Shown: piece by piece, positions 26,366-35,207 of the stretch
How positions within the stretch are numbered: position 1 is the first letter of the stretch
Layout of the letters: every line of letters starts with the position of its first letter
NCBI GenBank assembly: GCA_029559155.1
Contig: JAKQCM010000418.1
Coordinates: 1-61,617 of the forward strand
Length of the DNA: 61,617 bases
Source: Chloroflexota bacterium
Lineage (GTDB): Bacteria > Chloroflexota > Anaerolineae > Promineifilales > Promineifilaceae
Direction of reading: 5' to 3'
Notes under the pieces: generated by a model
Databases searched by the model: none
What the model was told of the DNA's origin: nothing
The model's input: only the letters and a program-made list of their open reading frames with translations
Program-made: the position numbers and the translations under genes

Positions 26366-27340
26366 TTACAAAAACTGGAAACGCGCTTCCAACGGGTCGT
26401 GGTCGGAACTGCGCACGGCCGTTGCCCCATTCAGCCATTCCGCTTCCGGGTACAGCGCGTTAAAGTGCAGCACATCCACGCCCACAAACAGCGCCAACAA
26501 CGCCGGACTGACCAGAACATGGTCCAGAATTTCGTTGCGCTCTTCCCAGATAAACGTGTACTCGTGAATGTCTTGTTTAAGCGGCAGCAAACTGGTCAGC
26601 GACGGCTCCGACGGCCGTCCGGCCAGAATGCGCAGCGGTTGGACCACTGCCTCTTCCGGGCCGCCGCGCCGCGAGGTATTCAGGTCGCCGGTCACCAAAA
26701 CCAGAGCTTGCGGGTCACGCTCCAGCAGTGTGTTGACAAAATCGCGCACCACACGCGCCTGGGCGTTGCGCTGCGCCAGATTCGCCGCCAGCCGCTCCTG
26801 TGTTTCGGCCGTAAATTCATCGGGGATGTAATTGCTTTTGAAGTGATTGTTGATGATGGTCAGGGTACGGCCGTTCACCCGAAACTCGCCCACCAACGGT
26901 TCCCGGCCAGGATTGGGACTGTGGGGGCCAAAGGCAGCGGCAACGGCCGTGCCCTCCAGTTGATACGCCTGCGCCAGTTCCACCCGCCTTTCGTCGTATA
27001 AAAAGCCGATCTGGATGCCCCGCCGGTCGCTGGTTGATGGCGAGATCGCCCGATAAGCCGCGCCGCTGGCCGCATTTACGGCGTCGCCCAGCCGCTGCAG
27101 CACGGCCTCGCTGCTCACCTCCTGCACCGCCAGGATGTGGGGCAGCTTGAGTTCGTGTTGGATAGCCAGGCTCAGTTTGGCGAGCTGGGTGGGCAGCGAC
27201 GGCCGTACCCATTCGCCGCCAATACGCACTGTCACATCCTGCCCTTCGTCGAACAAATTGTACAGGTTGAAAGTCGTAACGGCCGTGTCCCCCGGCTGCC
27301 CGCTTCTCTTGCTAATCGGCTGATAAACCGCATCAGGCAT
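26366..27340 (-). CDS. Endonuclease/exonuclease/phosphatase (EEP) family protein
   Basis: The 324-residue protein has the EEP metal-dependent phosphodiesterase motifs in order: TFNLYNLFD (about 24), HILAVQEVSS (about 69, with the metal-binding Glu), NNHFKSNY (about 165), VTGDLNTSRRG (about 218) and SDHDPLEARF at the end. There is no signal peptide or anchor, so it would act in the cytoplasm. The substrate (DNA, RNA, phospholipid or sugar phosphate) cannot be told from sequence. It is among the genes richest in ACGGCCGT, with six copies within about 0.9 kb. Confidence 0.85.
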   Translation of the reverse strand: MPDAVYQPISKRSGQPGDTAVTTFNLYNLFDEGQDVTVRIGGEWVRPSLPTQLAKLSLAIQHELKLPHILAVQEVSSEAVLQRLGDAVNAASGAAYRAISPSTSDRRGIQIGFLYDERRVELAQAYQLEGTAVAAAFGPHSPNPGREPLVGEFRVNGRTLTIINNHFKSNYIPDEFTAETQERLAANLAQRNAQARVVRDFVNTLLERDPQALVLVTGDLNTSRRGGPEEAVVQPLRILAGRPSEPSLTSLLPLKQDIHEYTFIWEERNEILDHVLVSPALLALFVGVDVLHFNALYPEAEWLNGATAVRSSDHDPLEARFQFL

Positions 27341-27495
27341 AACAAATCTCCTCAGTTGCCGCCCGGAGACGGGTTGCCCCCAATCTCCTATGATTGACCG
27401 ACAAATCTCAAAATTTTACCGCGGAGAGCGCTGAGGGCGCGGAGGTTTTCTCTGGTACAAACTCCGTTTTCTCTGCAGTTCGATAAGTTTTGTTA

Positions 27496-27531
27496 GTCAA
27501 CCAGTCTCTAATCTCTAATCTCTCTCTTCCC
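27496..27531. repeat. GAGATTA heptamer repeat forming the 3' end of the BTAD regulator gene
   Basis: On the minus strand AGAGAGAGATTAGAGATTAG supplies the last codons (Arg-Glu-Ile-Arg-Asp) and the TAG stop of the regulator gene, a clear case of a repeat setting a C-terminus. Confidence 0.75.
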
Positions 27532-30500
27532 CGCCCCATTCGGCCCCAGCAAATCCAGCCCTGAAATTACCACTGCGCCGGTGCGTTCTCCGGCGGGTTT
27601 GCCCTGGGCGATGGTTAGCTCGTCCGACATGCCCAGCTCTTCGAAAATGGTAATCGCCCGAAAATGACAGTCTACGGCCCACGGCGTCTGCCCGGCGCGG
27701 TCATACAGGCGGCGCAGCGCCAGATAAGTGCGCGCCAGGTCTGGCCGGGCGCGAATTTCGCGCAGAATGTCGCGGGCGCGCATCAGGTCGGTTTCAATTC
27801 GCGCCCAGTTCGGCTTTGTGATCCGCATTTCGGCTTCGGCATGGATACGCAGGGAAACGGCCGTGGTCCACAAATCCCCCGTCCTTTCCGCCAACTCACA
27901 AGCTTTGGCCGCTGTACCCAGAGCCGCTTCATACGCTCCCACCTGCGCCTGACACTGCGCCAAAATCATCTGCACCGGATGCACCTGCACCCGATGTTCC
28001 ACTTCCTCCGCCCATTGCAGCGCCGCCTGAACCTCCGCCGGCCCCTTGTGCGGCTCGTCGCCATATGTCAGGCAGCGCCCAATCACCGAGCGCAGCATAA
28101 AAGCGTGAGGAGTCATGCCTTCTTCGCGCCAGACATCGCGCACCGGTTCGGCAATTGCCAGCGCCTGCGCCCACTCGTGCAGTTCCGCATACACAAAAGC
28201 CAACTGCATTCTGGCCACCACGTGGGTCGCGCCGGTCAGATCGGTGCGCGCCAGCCCCAGGCCGCGCTGCGCCGCGTCGATGGCCCGCTGCCACGAACCA
28301 ACCCGCGCATAAGCCACGCCCAGATAGCCATAAATCACCGGTAAATCCGGCGGCGCAAATTCTCGCTCGGCCAGGTCGATGTAGCGCAGCAGGTAGGCGA
28401 TGGCGTCGTCGTAATTGCTCAGGATGATGCCGGCGCGGGCCAACATGCGCAGCGCGGCAAAACGCAGTTCGGCGTCGTCCAGCTCTTCGGCGTGGCGCAG
28501 GGTGCGGCGGCTGTAGGTATCGGCCGTGGTCGGGTCGCCTTGCAGCCAGAAAATTTGCGCCGAGCGGTGAAAAATGCGCGCCAAACGGCCCATATCGCCC
28601 ACAGCTTCGGCCGTTCGCTCGGTTTCTTGCAAAAGCTGCAAGGCTTTGGTGTGCGCCCCGGTAAAGGCGTAAGCCTGCGCTAACTGCAAATTCAGATCGA
28701 TACGTTCAATGGGGTCGCCCTGGCGCGGTGCGGGAAAACGGCCGAGCAGGCCAATCGCCCGCAGGCCAAATTCGCGCGCTTCGGCATAGGAGCGCACACT
28801 TAGCGCCCGCTGACCGGCGCGCGCCAGGTAAGGCAGCGCTTTGGTTGGTTCGGTGCTGAGGTAGTAGTGGTGGGCCAATTGGGCCGGGTCGGCATCCGGG
28901 CGGTGTTCGGCCAGGTGGTTGGCAATTTGCAGATGAATCCATTGGCGGCGGGCGCGGCTGAGGTGTTGATAGGCCACCTGGCTGAGCATTTCATGGGTGA
29001 AGTCGTAGCCGTCGTGGGTTTCGCGCACCAGGGCGCGATCCAACCATTCGTCCAGAGCGTTGAGCAAAGTTTCCGTGTCCGATTGGCTGACGGCTTGCAG
29101 CAGGGCAAAGTCGAATTCGCGCCCGATGGCGGCGGCAACACCCAACGCAGACCGGCTTTCGTCGCTGAGCTTGTCCAGGCGGGTCTGGATAACGGATTGA
29201 ATTTGCAGGGGAATGGCGAAATGCGGCCGCCGGCCGGCCGCATCGGTGGGCACGGATTGGGTCCAGTCGCCGCCGGCTTCACGCACGGCGCGAATGGTTT
29301 CGATGATGAAGAACGGGTTGCCTTCGGTTTCTTCGTAGATGCGCCGCGTGAACCGAGGGTCCAGGTCTTCTTCTTGGGCGTCCATGAGCTGGCGCACCAG
29401 GTCATGGGTTTCGGCCTGAGAAAGACGGGGCAGGGGGCGCACGTCTACCCATTGATGGCGCTGAAGGCGGCGCAGCAGGCTGGCGCGTTCGTGGGGCATG
29501 TCTTCCAGGCGGGCTGTGCCCACGATGAGCAATTGGGTTTGCGCGGCGCGTTGGGCGAGGTAGCCGAGGAAGTTCCAGGTGGGCGCATCGGCCCAATGCA
29601 GGTTGTCTAGCAGCAAAATCACCGGTTTATGGCGGGCGAGGGCGAAGATGAAATTGCTCAGGCCTTCGATGATGTGGTGGGGGGAGCCGGTGTTGGGGGC
29701 GAGTAATTCCTGGCCGGGAAAATGGGCCGGCAGATCGGGTATGAGGGGTAGGAGGGGCGATAGCCAGGGCGGCGGCGGTTGGAAGAGCGACCAGGGGAGG
29801 TCGGGGGCGGCGCTGCGCAGCGCCTGACCCAACGGGCTGTACGGGATCATGGACTCGAATTCGTGGCCGCGGCCGCGCAGTAAGTAGATGGGCACGGCGA
29901 TCTGCTGGAGCCATTCATCGAGGAGGCGGGTTTTGCCGACGCCGGATTCGCCTTGCAGGAAGATGAAGTGGCCGTGGGAGACGGCCGTTTCCGACCACCA
30001 GCCCATCAGCCAGGCCATATCTTCAGCGCGGCCAATGAAGGGCGACGACGGAGGTTGCAGGTTGGGGAGCGGCTGGGGCGCCAGGGAAGGCGCGGCAGGG
30101 GGTTGGCTGCGTGGGGCGGCATATTCGCCGGCGATCATGGCTTCGTATACGGCCGTTGTCTCTGCCAATGGTTCCACGCCCAACTCTTCGGCCAGGATGG
30201 TCACCAACTGCTGATATTGCTGCGCCACCCGCCCTCGATTGCCGGCGGCGTAATGCAGGCGCATCAGGCGGGTATGGGCAGATTCCAGGTAAGGTTCGGC
30301 CGTCAGATACCGTTCCGCGGTGACAATGGCTTCGGCGAATTGGCCGGCCGTTTCCTGCTGGTCGCTGAGGCGCAGCAGACACTCGCGGTAAAGACGCGCC
30401 AGTCGTTCACGCTCCGGTTCCACCCAGTCGTCATAAATGTCGGCCAGCAGGTCGCCGGTGTAGAGTTGAATGGCCAGGGCCAGGTTTTCATTGGGCGGCG

Positions 30501-30840
30501 AGGCGGCTTCCTCGAAGGCCGCCACATCTAGCGTCCAGTTGGCGGGGGCATTGAAACGAACCAGGTTGCCTTCGTTGAGGATCATGCTGCCGGTGGGGTC
30601 GACGGGTTCGAGGGCGCGGCGGATGCGGTGGAGATACTGGCGCAGGTTTCGCCGGGCGATTTGTTCGCTGCTGCGCCGCCAAAATTGGAAAGCCAACCGG
30701 CGGCGGTCCAGGTTTTGCCCGCGGTGCAGCACCAGATAGGCGAAGAGGGAGCGCGTGGTGGGCGATCCCAAATCGAGGGTGGTGGCTGCGGCCGTTTTCA
30801 CCGTGAGTGTATGAAATAGCTGAACGTGCAAAGTGCTCAT
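27508..30840 (-). CDS. Large BTAD-AAA ATPase-TPR transcriptional regulator (AfsR/MalT-like)
   Basis: The 1110-residue regulator has four parts. An OmpR-type DNA-binding domain lies at residues 1-95 (STLHVQLFHTLTVKT, RSLFAYLVLHRGQNLDRRRLAFQFWR, RRNLRQYLHRIRRAL). The bacterial transcriptional activation domain runs from about 100 to 240. An AAA/STAND ATPase follows, with Walker A FLQGESGVGKTRLL (about 290) and Walker B VILLLDNLHWADAPTWNF. Long tetratricopeptide-like helical repeats run to the C-terminus. Start 30840 (MSTLHVQ) is chosen because a TATAAT box lies only 12 bp upstream, so the longer frame would begin before the transcript. Such proteins usually switch genes in response to a ligand or partner bound by the helical repeats; the target is unknown. 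Confidence 0.88.
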   Translation of the reverse strand: MSTLHVQLFHTLTVKTAAATTLDLGSPTTRSLFAYLVLHRGQNLDRRRLAFQFWRRSSEQIARRNLRQYLHRIRRALEPVDPTGSMILNEGNLVRFNAPANWTLDVAAFEEAASPPNENLALAIQLYTGDLLADIYDDWVEPERERLARLYRECLLRLSDQQETAGQFAEAIVTAERYLTAEPYLESAHTRLMRLHYAAGNRGRVAQQYQQLVTILAEELGVEPLAETTAVYEAMIAGEYAAPRSQPPAAPSLAPQPLPNLQPPSSPFIGRAEDMAWLMGWWSETAVSHGHFIFLQGESGVGKTRLLDEWLQQIAVPIYLLRGRGHEFESMIPYSPLGQALRSAAPDLPWSLFQPPPPWLSPLLPLIPDLPAHFPGQELLAPNTGSPHHIIEGLSNFIFALARHKPVILLLDNLHWADAPTWNFLGYLAQRAAQTQLLIVGTARLEDMPHERASLLRRLQRHQWVDVRPLPRLSQAETHDLVRQLMDAQEEDLDPRFTRRIYEETEGNPFFIIETIRAVREAGGDWTQSVPTDAAGRRPHFAIPLQIQSVIQTRLDKLSDESRSALGVAAAIGREFDFALLQAVSQSDTETLLNALDEWLDRALVRETHDGYDFTHEMLSQVAYQHLSRARRQWIHLQIANHLAEHRPDADPAQLAHHYYLSTEPTKALPYLARAGQRALSVRSYAEAREFGLRAIGLLGRFPAPRQGDPIERIDLNLQLAQAYAFTGAHTKALQLLQETERTAEAVGDMGRLARIFHRSAQIFWLQGDPTTADTYSRRTLRHAEELDDAELRFAALRMLARAGIILSNYDDAIAYLLRYIDLAEREFAPPDLPVIYGYLGVAYARVGSWQRAIDAAQRGLGLARTDLTGATHVVARMQLAFVYAELHEWAQALAIAEPVRDVWREEGMTPHAFMLRSVIGRCLTYGDEPHKGPAEVQAALQWAEEVEHRVQVHPVQMILAQCQAQVGAYEAALGTAAKACELAERTGDLWTTAVSLRIHAEAEMRITKPNWARIETDLMRARDILREIRARPDLARTYLALRRLYDRAGQTPWAVDCHFRAITIFEELGMSDELTIAQGKPAGERTGAVVISGLDLLGPNGAGKREIRD

Positions 30841-30852
30841 GGTTGGTTGGCA

Positions 30853-30858
30853 ATTATA
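30853..30858 (-). promoter_or_regulatory. -10 box (TATAAT) close before the BTAD regulator start
   Basis: TATAAT on the minus strand ends 12 bp before ATG 30840, implying a leader of only a few bases. No good -35 was found at 16-18 bp. Confidence 0.5.
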
Positions 30859-30931
30859 ACAAGGGGAGCGAGATTGCATAAACAGCAAAACAGAAAGAAA
30901 AGACCCTGAAGGAACACGGATTGAATCATTT

Positions 30932-30978
30932 GCGGGAGACTGGAGACTGGTTCAATCTCCAGCCCGCAGTCTCCAATT
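30932..30978. repeat. GAGACTG-family heptamer hairpin
   Basis: GGGAGACTGGAGACTGG on the left is answered by CAATCTCCAG and CGCAGTCTCC on the right. Outer AGACCCTGAAGGAA (30900) and TTCCTTAGGGTCT (31006) form a second, wider inverted pair around it. Confidence 0.75.
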
Positions 30979-31170
30979 TTAGTTCAGCAGGTTGTTTGGC
31001 CTTCATTCCTTAGGGTCTGGGCTGTCATGAATTTGCCAGCTAAAACCGCTGTCAGGGCGGCTTAGATGGGGTATGATTGGGTGACGGCCGTTCCGTAAAT
31101 TCACACAGTGGGGGTAAAACAGGCGGCCCGTAAACAAGAGTTTAGCGAACCCAAAGTTGGAAGGAAATCG

Positions 31171-31965
31171 ATGACAGGTAGGGTAACGGCCGTCGCCGAA
31201 TGGCTGGCAGAACGACTCCGAGATGTGTCTATGTGGCCCATCAATCTGGTGCGCGATTTTCCGACGCGGGCGGCTCGTTGGTTGGGCACATTTTGGCGCG
31301 GCGTGAGGGGTCTGGTTTCTTTGCTGCCGGAGGGGGCGCAAGCCCGGCGCGAACGGCGCACGGCCGTCTGGCGGCGGCAAAAGTTGGGCCGTCTGGCCGA
31401 TGGGCTGCACCAATTATGTATCCAAACGTTTGATCTGTTGGGCGGGCCAGAAATTGCCCAATGCCTGATGCACCTTGGCGCGCGCACGTCGCCATTGTCC
31501 AGCGCGGAAATCGCCCTGATCGCCAGGGTGTTGGGGCCGGACGCGCTGCGTTTTGGCGATGTTCGTGTGGCCGAAGGCGGGTTGTATCATCTGGTTTTTC
31601 GCTTCAACGGCAATCTGGCGTTTGCTACCTGGCACACCATCCACTTGCCGCTAGACGGCCGTTGCACACGAGCCAATCTGCCCATTGTCGTCCACGAGTT
31701 GACGCATGTGTTTCAATATGAACGCGTGGGCAGCCGGTATTTGAGCGAAGCGATTTACATGCTTATCAAGACGAAACGAGATTGTTACAATTATGGCGGC
31801 GCCGCAGGCCTCAGAGAGGCGCAGGCGGCCGGTCGGCGTTATCGGGATTACAATCGTGAGCAGCAGGCTCAGATTACCCAAGATTATTTTACTTTATGCG
31901 AGAAAGGGTCAGACGTGACCGCTTATGAACCGTTTATTGCTCAGGTACGCGCCGGTGAGTTATAG
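31171..31965 (+). CDS. HExxH-motif protein, putative zinc-dependent peptidase-like
   Basis: The 264-residue protein is positively charged and helical at its N-terminus, without a signal peptide. Around residue 174 it has IVVHELTHVFQYERVGSRYL, a zincin-type HExxH motif with the extra HVFQYE seen in DUF4157-like and contractile-system-associated metalloprotein families. Downstream there is YNYGGAAGLREAQAAGRRYRDYNREQQAQ, which may carry the third metal ligand. Start 31171 has GGAAGGAAA upstream; the longer frame from 31108 lacks a site. The gene overlaps the next lipoprotein gene by 41 bp. Protease activity is unproven. Confidence 0.65.
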   Translation: MTGRVTAVAEWLAERLRDVSMWPINLVRDFPTRAARWLGTFWRGVRGLVSLLPEGAQARRERRTAVWRRQKLGRLADGLHQLCIQTFDLLGGPEIAQCLMHLGARTSPLSSAEIALIARVLGPDALRFGDVRVAEGGLYHLVFRFNGNLAFATWHTIHLPLDGRCTRANLPIVVHELTHVFQYERVGSRYLSEAIYMLIKTKRDCYNYGGAAGLREAQAAGRRYRDYNREQQAQITQDYFTLCEKGSDVTAYEPFIAQVRAGEL

Positions 31966-33907
31966 GTGGCTTTTGGCGTTTTGCGGCCTGGTATTGACGG
32001 CCGTCTGGCTGTCTGCCTGCCGCGTGCCGGTGGAGGTAGAACCAGAAACCGTAACGCCTGTGCCGCGCCCAGAGCCATCTACCGAACCGGCTACGGTTGT
32101 GATCCAGCCGGAAGCGACGTATACCGGAACCAAAGACCTGGTGGTCTGCCTTTCCCGCGAACCGGAGACGTTGTACCGTTACGGCCGTTCCGCCCGCGTG
32201 GAAAAAGCGGTGCTGCATGGCATCTACGAAAATGATTACACCCACCTCTCCTTTGCCTACCAGCCGCAAGGGCTGGTAAAGCTGCCCAATCTGGCCGACG
32301 GCGACGCTGTCTGGCAGCAGGTGACGGTGAAAACCGGCGACCGGGTGGTGGATGTGGATGGCAATGTGGTGACGCTGGCCATGGGTGAGCGGCTGCGGCT
32401 GGCCGATGGGGAAACGGCCGTTTTCACCGGCACGCCCGTTGTGATGGCCCAGTTGGCCGCCGATTTTCGGCTGAAGCCGCGCGTTTGGGCGGATGGCGTG
32501 CCGGTTACGGCCGCCGATTCTGTCTACAGCTTTGAAATGGCCGCCCATCCCGACACGCCCGCGCCCAAGGGGAAAATTGAGCGCACGGCCGTTTACCAGG
32601 CCCTGGATGATGTCACTGTACGCTGGGTGGGGCTGCCCGGGTTTAACGATCCGACCTATTTCACCAACTTTTGGGGGCCGCTGCCGCGCCACGCCTGGCA
32701 AGCGTACACACCCGCCGAGCTGCTCACCGTCGAAGCCTCCGACCGGTTTCCGTTGGGCGATGGGCCGTTTCAGGTGGTGGAATGGGTGGCCGGCGATTAT
32801 TTGCGCCTGGAGCCGAATCCGTTTTACTATCGCGCCGCCGAAGGGCTGCCCCACCTGGATAGCGTGACTTTTCGCTTTTTGCCGGACCCCGACAAGCGGC
32901 TGGCGCAAATTTTGGCCGGCGCTTGCGACATTGCCGCCCAGGATGCGGTGGAGCTGAGCCAGGCGGCGCTGTTTTTGGATGCGGAAAACGGCGGGTTTTT
33001 ACGGCCGTATTTCCAAATTGGCAGCGTGTATGAAGCGATTACCCTGGGCATAAACTCGTGGGGCAATTATGGCGATGGCCTGGGCCGCCCCGACTGGTTT
33101 GAAGATGTGCGCGTGCGGCAGGCGTTGGCGTTGTGTCTGGACCGGCAAGCGATGGTGGATGGTTTGTTCTACGGCCGTTCCGAAATGATGCACAGCCAGA
33201 TTCCCGCCGCTCACCCGTTGTTTACCCCCGAAATCCGCCAGTGGCCTTATGATCCGGCGGCAGGCGCGGCGCTGCTGGCGGCTGCCGGCTACCAGGATAC
33301 AAACCAGGACGGCCTGCGCGAAGATCCGCAAACCGGTCAACCGTTTCGCATTACCTTTCACACCACGACCCAATATGCCATCAACCAGCCGCTGGCGACG
33401 ATGATTCAGGAAAACCTGCGCGCCTGCGGCATTGAGGCGCAGGTTGCCTTTTTGCCGGTGGAGGAGTTGTATGCCGCCGGCGAGGAAAGTCCGCTCTTTG
33501 GCCGCCGCTTCGATATGGGACAGATTGCCTGGCCGGTGGGTGAGCAGTCGATGTGCCATTTGTTTGCTTCGTGGGAGATTACGGGGCCAAACGGCCGTAT
33601 CAATTTACAAACCGGCGCGCCCTATGGCAGTTGGAACGGGTTGAATAACACCGGCTGGTGGCAGTTGGAATACGACGCCGCTTGCCGCAAAGCCCGCGAC
33701 CTTTTGCCGGGCATGCCTGGCTATGATGAAAACTTCCAGGAAACCCAGCGGCTTCTGGCGGAAAACCTGCCCATGATTCCGCTGTTTATGCGCCTAAAAT
33801 TGGCCGTGACGCGCCCTGGCGTGCGTCATTTTGTCCTGGACCCCACGCAAGATTCGGAAATGTGGAATTTGTTTGCCCTGGATCTGGCAAACGGCCGTGA
33901 CAATTGA
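31925..33907 (+). CDS. ABC-type peptide/nickel solute-binding lipoprotein (SBP family 5)
   Basis: The 660-residue lipoprotein has a long signal with lipobox LSAC around residues 29-32 and a Pro/Glu/Thr-rich linker. The SBP_bac_5 domain follows: LVVCLSREPETLYRYG, VWADGVPVTAADSVYSFE, GDGPFQVVEWVAGDYLRLEPNPFYY, DVRVRQALALCLDRQAMVDGL, AAGYQDTNQDG, LPMIPLFMRL. Family members bind oligopeptides, nickel complexes or other ligands. No permease or ATPase genes accompany it, so it is an orphan receptor or works with a transporter encoded elsewhere. It contains nine copies of ACGGCCGT. Confidence 0.88.
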   Translation: MNRLLLRYAPVSYRWLLAFCGLVLTAVWLSACRVPVEVEPETVTPVPRPEPSTEPATVVIQPEATYTGTKDLVVCLSREPETLYRYGRSARVEKAVLHGIYENDYTHLSFAYQPQGLVKLPNLADGDAVWQQVTVKTGDRVVDVDGNVVTLAMGERLRLADGETAVFTGTPVVMAQLAADFRLKPRVWADGVPVTAADSVYSFEMAAHPDTPAPKGKIERTAVYQALDDVTVRWVGLPGFNDPTYFTNFWGPLPRHAWQAYTPAELLTVEASDRFPLGDGPFQVVEWVAGDYLRLEPNPFYYRAAEGLPHLDSVTFRFLPDPDKRLAQILAGACDIAAQDAVELSQAALFLDAENGGFLRPYFQIGSVYEAITLGINSWGNYGDGLGRPDWFEDVRVRQALALCLDRQAMVDGLFYGRSEMMHSQIPAAHPLFTPEIRQWPYDPAAGAALLAAAGYQDTNQDGLREDPQTGQPFRITFHTTTQYAINQPLATMIQENLRACGIEAQVAFLPVEELYAAGEESPLFGRRFDMGQIAWPVGEQSMCHLFASWEITGPNGRINLQTGAPYGSWNGLNNTGWWQLEYDAACRKARDLLPGMPGYDENFQETQRLLAENLPMIPLFMRLKLAVTRPGVRHFVLDPTQDSEMWNLFALDLANGRDN

Positions 33908-33931
33908 CCAGATGAGCGAAAATCTTATAAT
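33904..33931 (+). promoter_or_regulatory. Sigma-70-type promoter for the receiver-Roadblock gene
   Basis: TTGACC at 33904-33909, a 16-bp spacer, and TATAAT at 33926-33931. The -35 overlaps the stop codon of the preceding lipoprotein gene. Confidence 0.7.
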
Positions 33932-34045
33932 TGCCTCTACATCCGTGTCTTACGTTCATTGAAATGTGTACATCCCACAGTCCCGATTGTTTTGCCGCTG
34001 CCCGACTTACGGCGCATCACCAAGCAAGCGATAGAGTTGAGAATC

Positions 34046-35176
34046 ATGGCAGACGTAAAAAAAGTATTGGTTGTAGATGATCACTTTGAAATGCTGGAAC
34101 TGCTGCGCACCTTGTTGGAACTATCCAATGAAGAGTGTGAAGTGCTGGCTGTGCCCTCCGCAGAAGAAGGGCTGCTGGAGTTTCGCCGTACCCATTTCGA
34201 TCTGGTGATTACCGATGTGCGTTTGCCGGGGATGAGCGGGTTTGATCTGGTGCGCCGTTTGCAAAAGTTAGGCCGCAATACGCCGGTGATCATGATTACG
34301 GCGTATTCCTCCTCAGAAGGACAAAAAGAGGCCAGCACATTGGGCGTGCTGCGCTATTTCTCCAAGCCGCTGGATACGGATGCAGTGCTGATGGCCGTGC
34401 AGTTGGCCTTGCATGGGGAAATCCCGCCCGCGCAAGAGAAAACACCTGTGGCGGCCGCAACGCCCACGGCCGTTTCCGATGCCGTTCGTAAGCGCTTGCA
34501 AACGTTACGCGCCGATACCGGCGCGGCCGGCTTGCTGCTGGCCACCACCGCCGGCCAAATTGTCTTTGAAGCCGCCGCCAATCGCCGCCTGGATTTTGCT
34601 CAGTTGGCTTCCGCTTTGGGCCAAACCATCAAACAAAGTTTTGCCCTGAGCGCGCATCTGGATGGCGAAACGCCGAATACCATCCAATATTATGCCGGGG
34701 AAACGATTGAGTTGTACTGCGCCAATGTTGGGCAAGATTATTTTCTGGCGATTTTGTTTGATGTGCAGCTTCGGCGTGGGCGGATTGGCACCATTTGGGT
34801 GTTTACCCAGCGCGCGATTAAAGACCTGGCCGATTTGATGGCCGAAGGGTTGGCGCCAGCGGCGGTGGTAAAAAATAAACCGGTAACGGCCGTTGCCCCG
34901 CCGCCGCCTCCCCCGGCAAAACCCTTGCCCAAAGCCCACCCATCAACCGCCAAAAAGCCGGAAACGCCGCCGGCGCTGGTGCAAAACGATGACATTCTGG
35001 CGATGATGAAAGATATGCTGGCGAACCAGGAAGAAGAAGCGCTGGCGGACGATGGACCGCAGAAACCGATCAAACTGGGTACGGCTGAACTGGAAGATTT
35101 GTTTGGCGTTGAGCCGGAGGCGGCCAACGAAGAAACCGACCTGGACGCATTCTGGGACGATCTCTTGGGCGAATGA
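34046..35176 (+). CDS. Response regulator fused to a Roadblock/LC7-like domain
   Basis: The 376-residue protein starts at MADVKKVLVVDDHF; an upstream extension to 33959 would lie in the leader. Residues 1-120 form a receiver domain with phosphate-accepting Asp in LVITDVRLPGMSGFDL, a TAYSS switch residue and the Lys in YFSKPLD. After a spacer, residues about 145-265 look like a Roadblock/LC7 fold (RADTGAAGLLLATTAGQIVFEA, TIELYCANVGQDYFLAILFD, RGRIGTIWVFTQRAIKDL), as in MglB-type regulators of small GTPases. A Pro-rich linker and an acidic tail with two short motifs (DDILAMMKDMLANQEEE, LEDLFGV and DAFWDDLLG) end it. The layout suggests control of a Ras-like GTPase or a scaffold by phosphorylation. 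No GTPase gene is adjacent. Confidence 0.8.
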   Translation: MADVKKVLVVDDHFEMLELLRTLLELSNEECEVLAVPSAEEGLLEFRRTHFDLVITDVRLPGMSGFDLVRRLQKLGRNTPVIMITAYSSSEGQKEASTLGVLRYFSKPLDTDAVLMAVQLALHGEIPPAQEKTPVAAATPTAVSDAVRKRLQTLRADTGAAGLLLATTAGQIVFEAAANRRLDFAQLASALGQTIKQSFALSAHLDGETPNTIQYYAGETIELYCANVGQDYFLAILFDVQLRRGRIGTIWVFTQRAIKDLADLMAEGLAPAAVVKNKPVTAVAPPPPPPAKPLPKAHPSTAKKPETPPALVQNDDILAMMKDMLANQEEEALADDGPQKPIKLGTAELEDLFGVEPEAANEETDLDAFWDDLLGE

Positions 35177-35207
35177 CGCGCCGCAGGAAACGATTGCGGC
35201 GTTTTTT

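Noticed and set aside
31934..32908. 324-codon minus-strand frame opposite the solute-binding lipoprotein
   Set aside because: It lacks domain motifs, while the plus strand encodes a well-conserved SBP family 5 protein.
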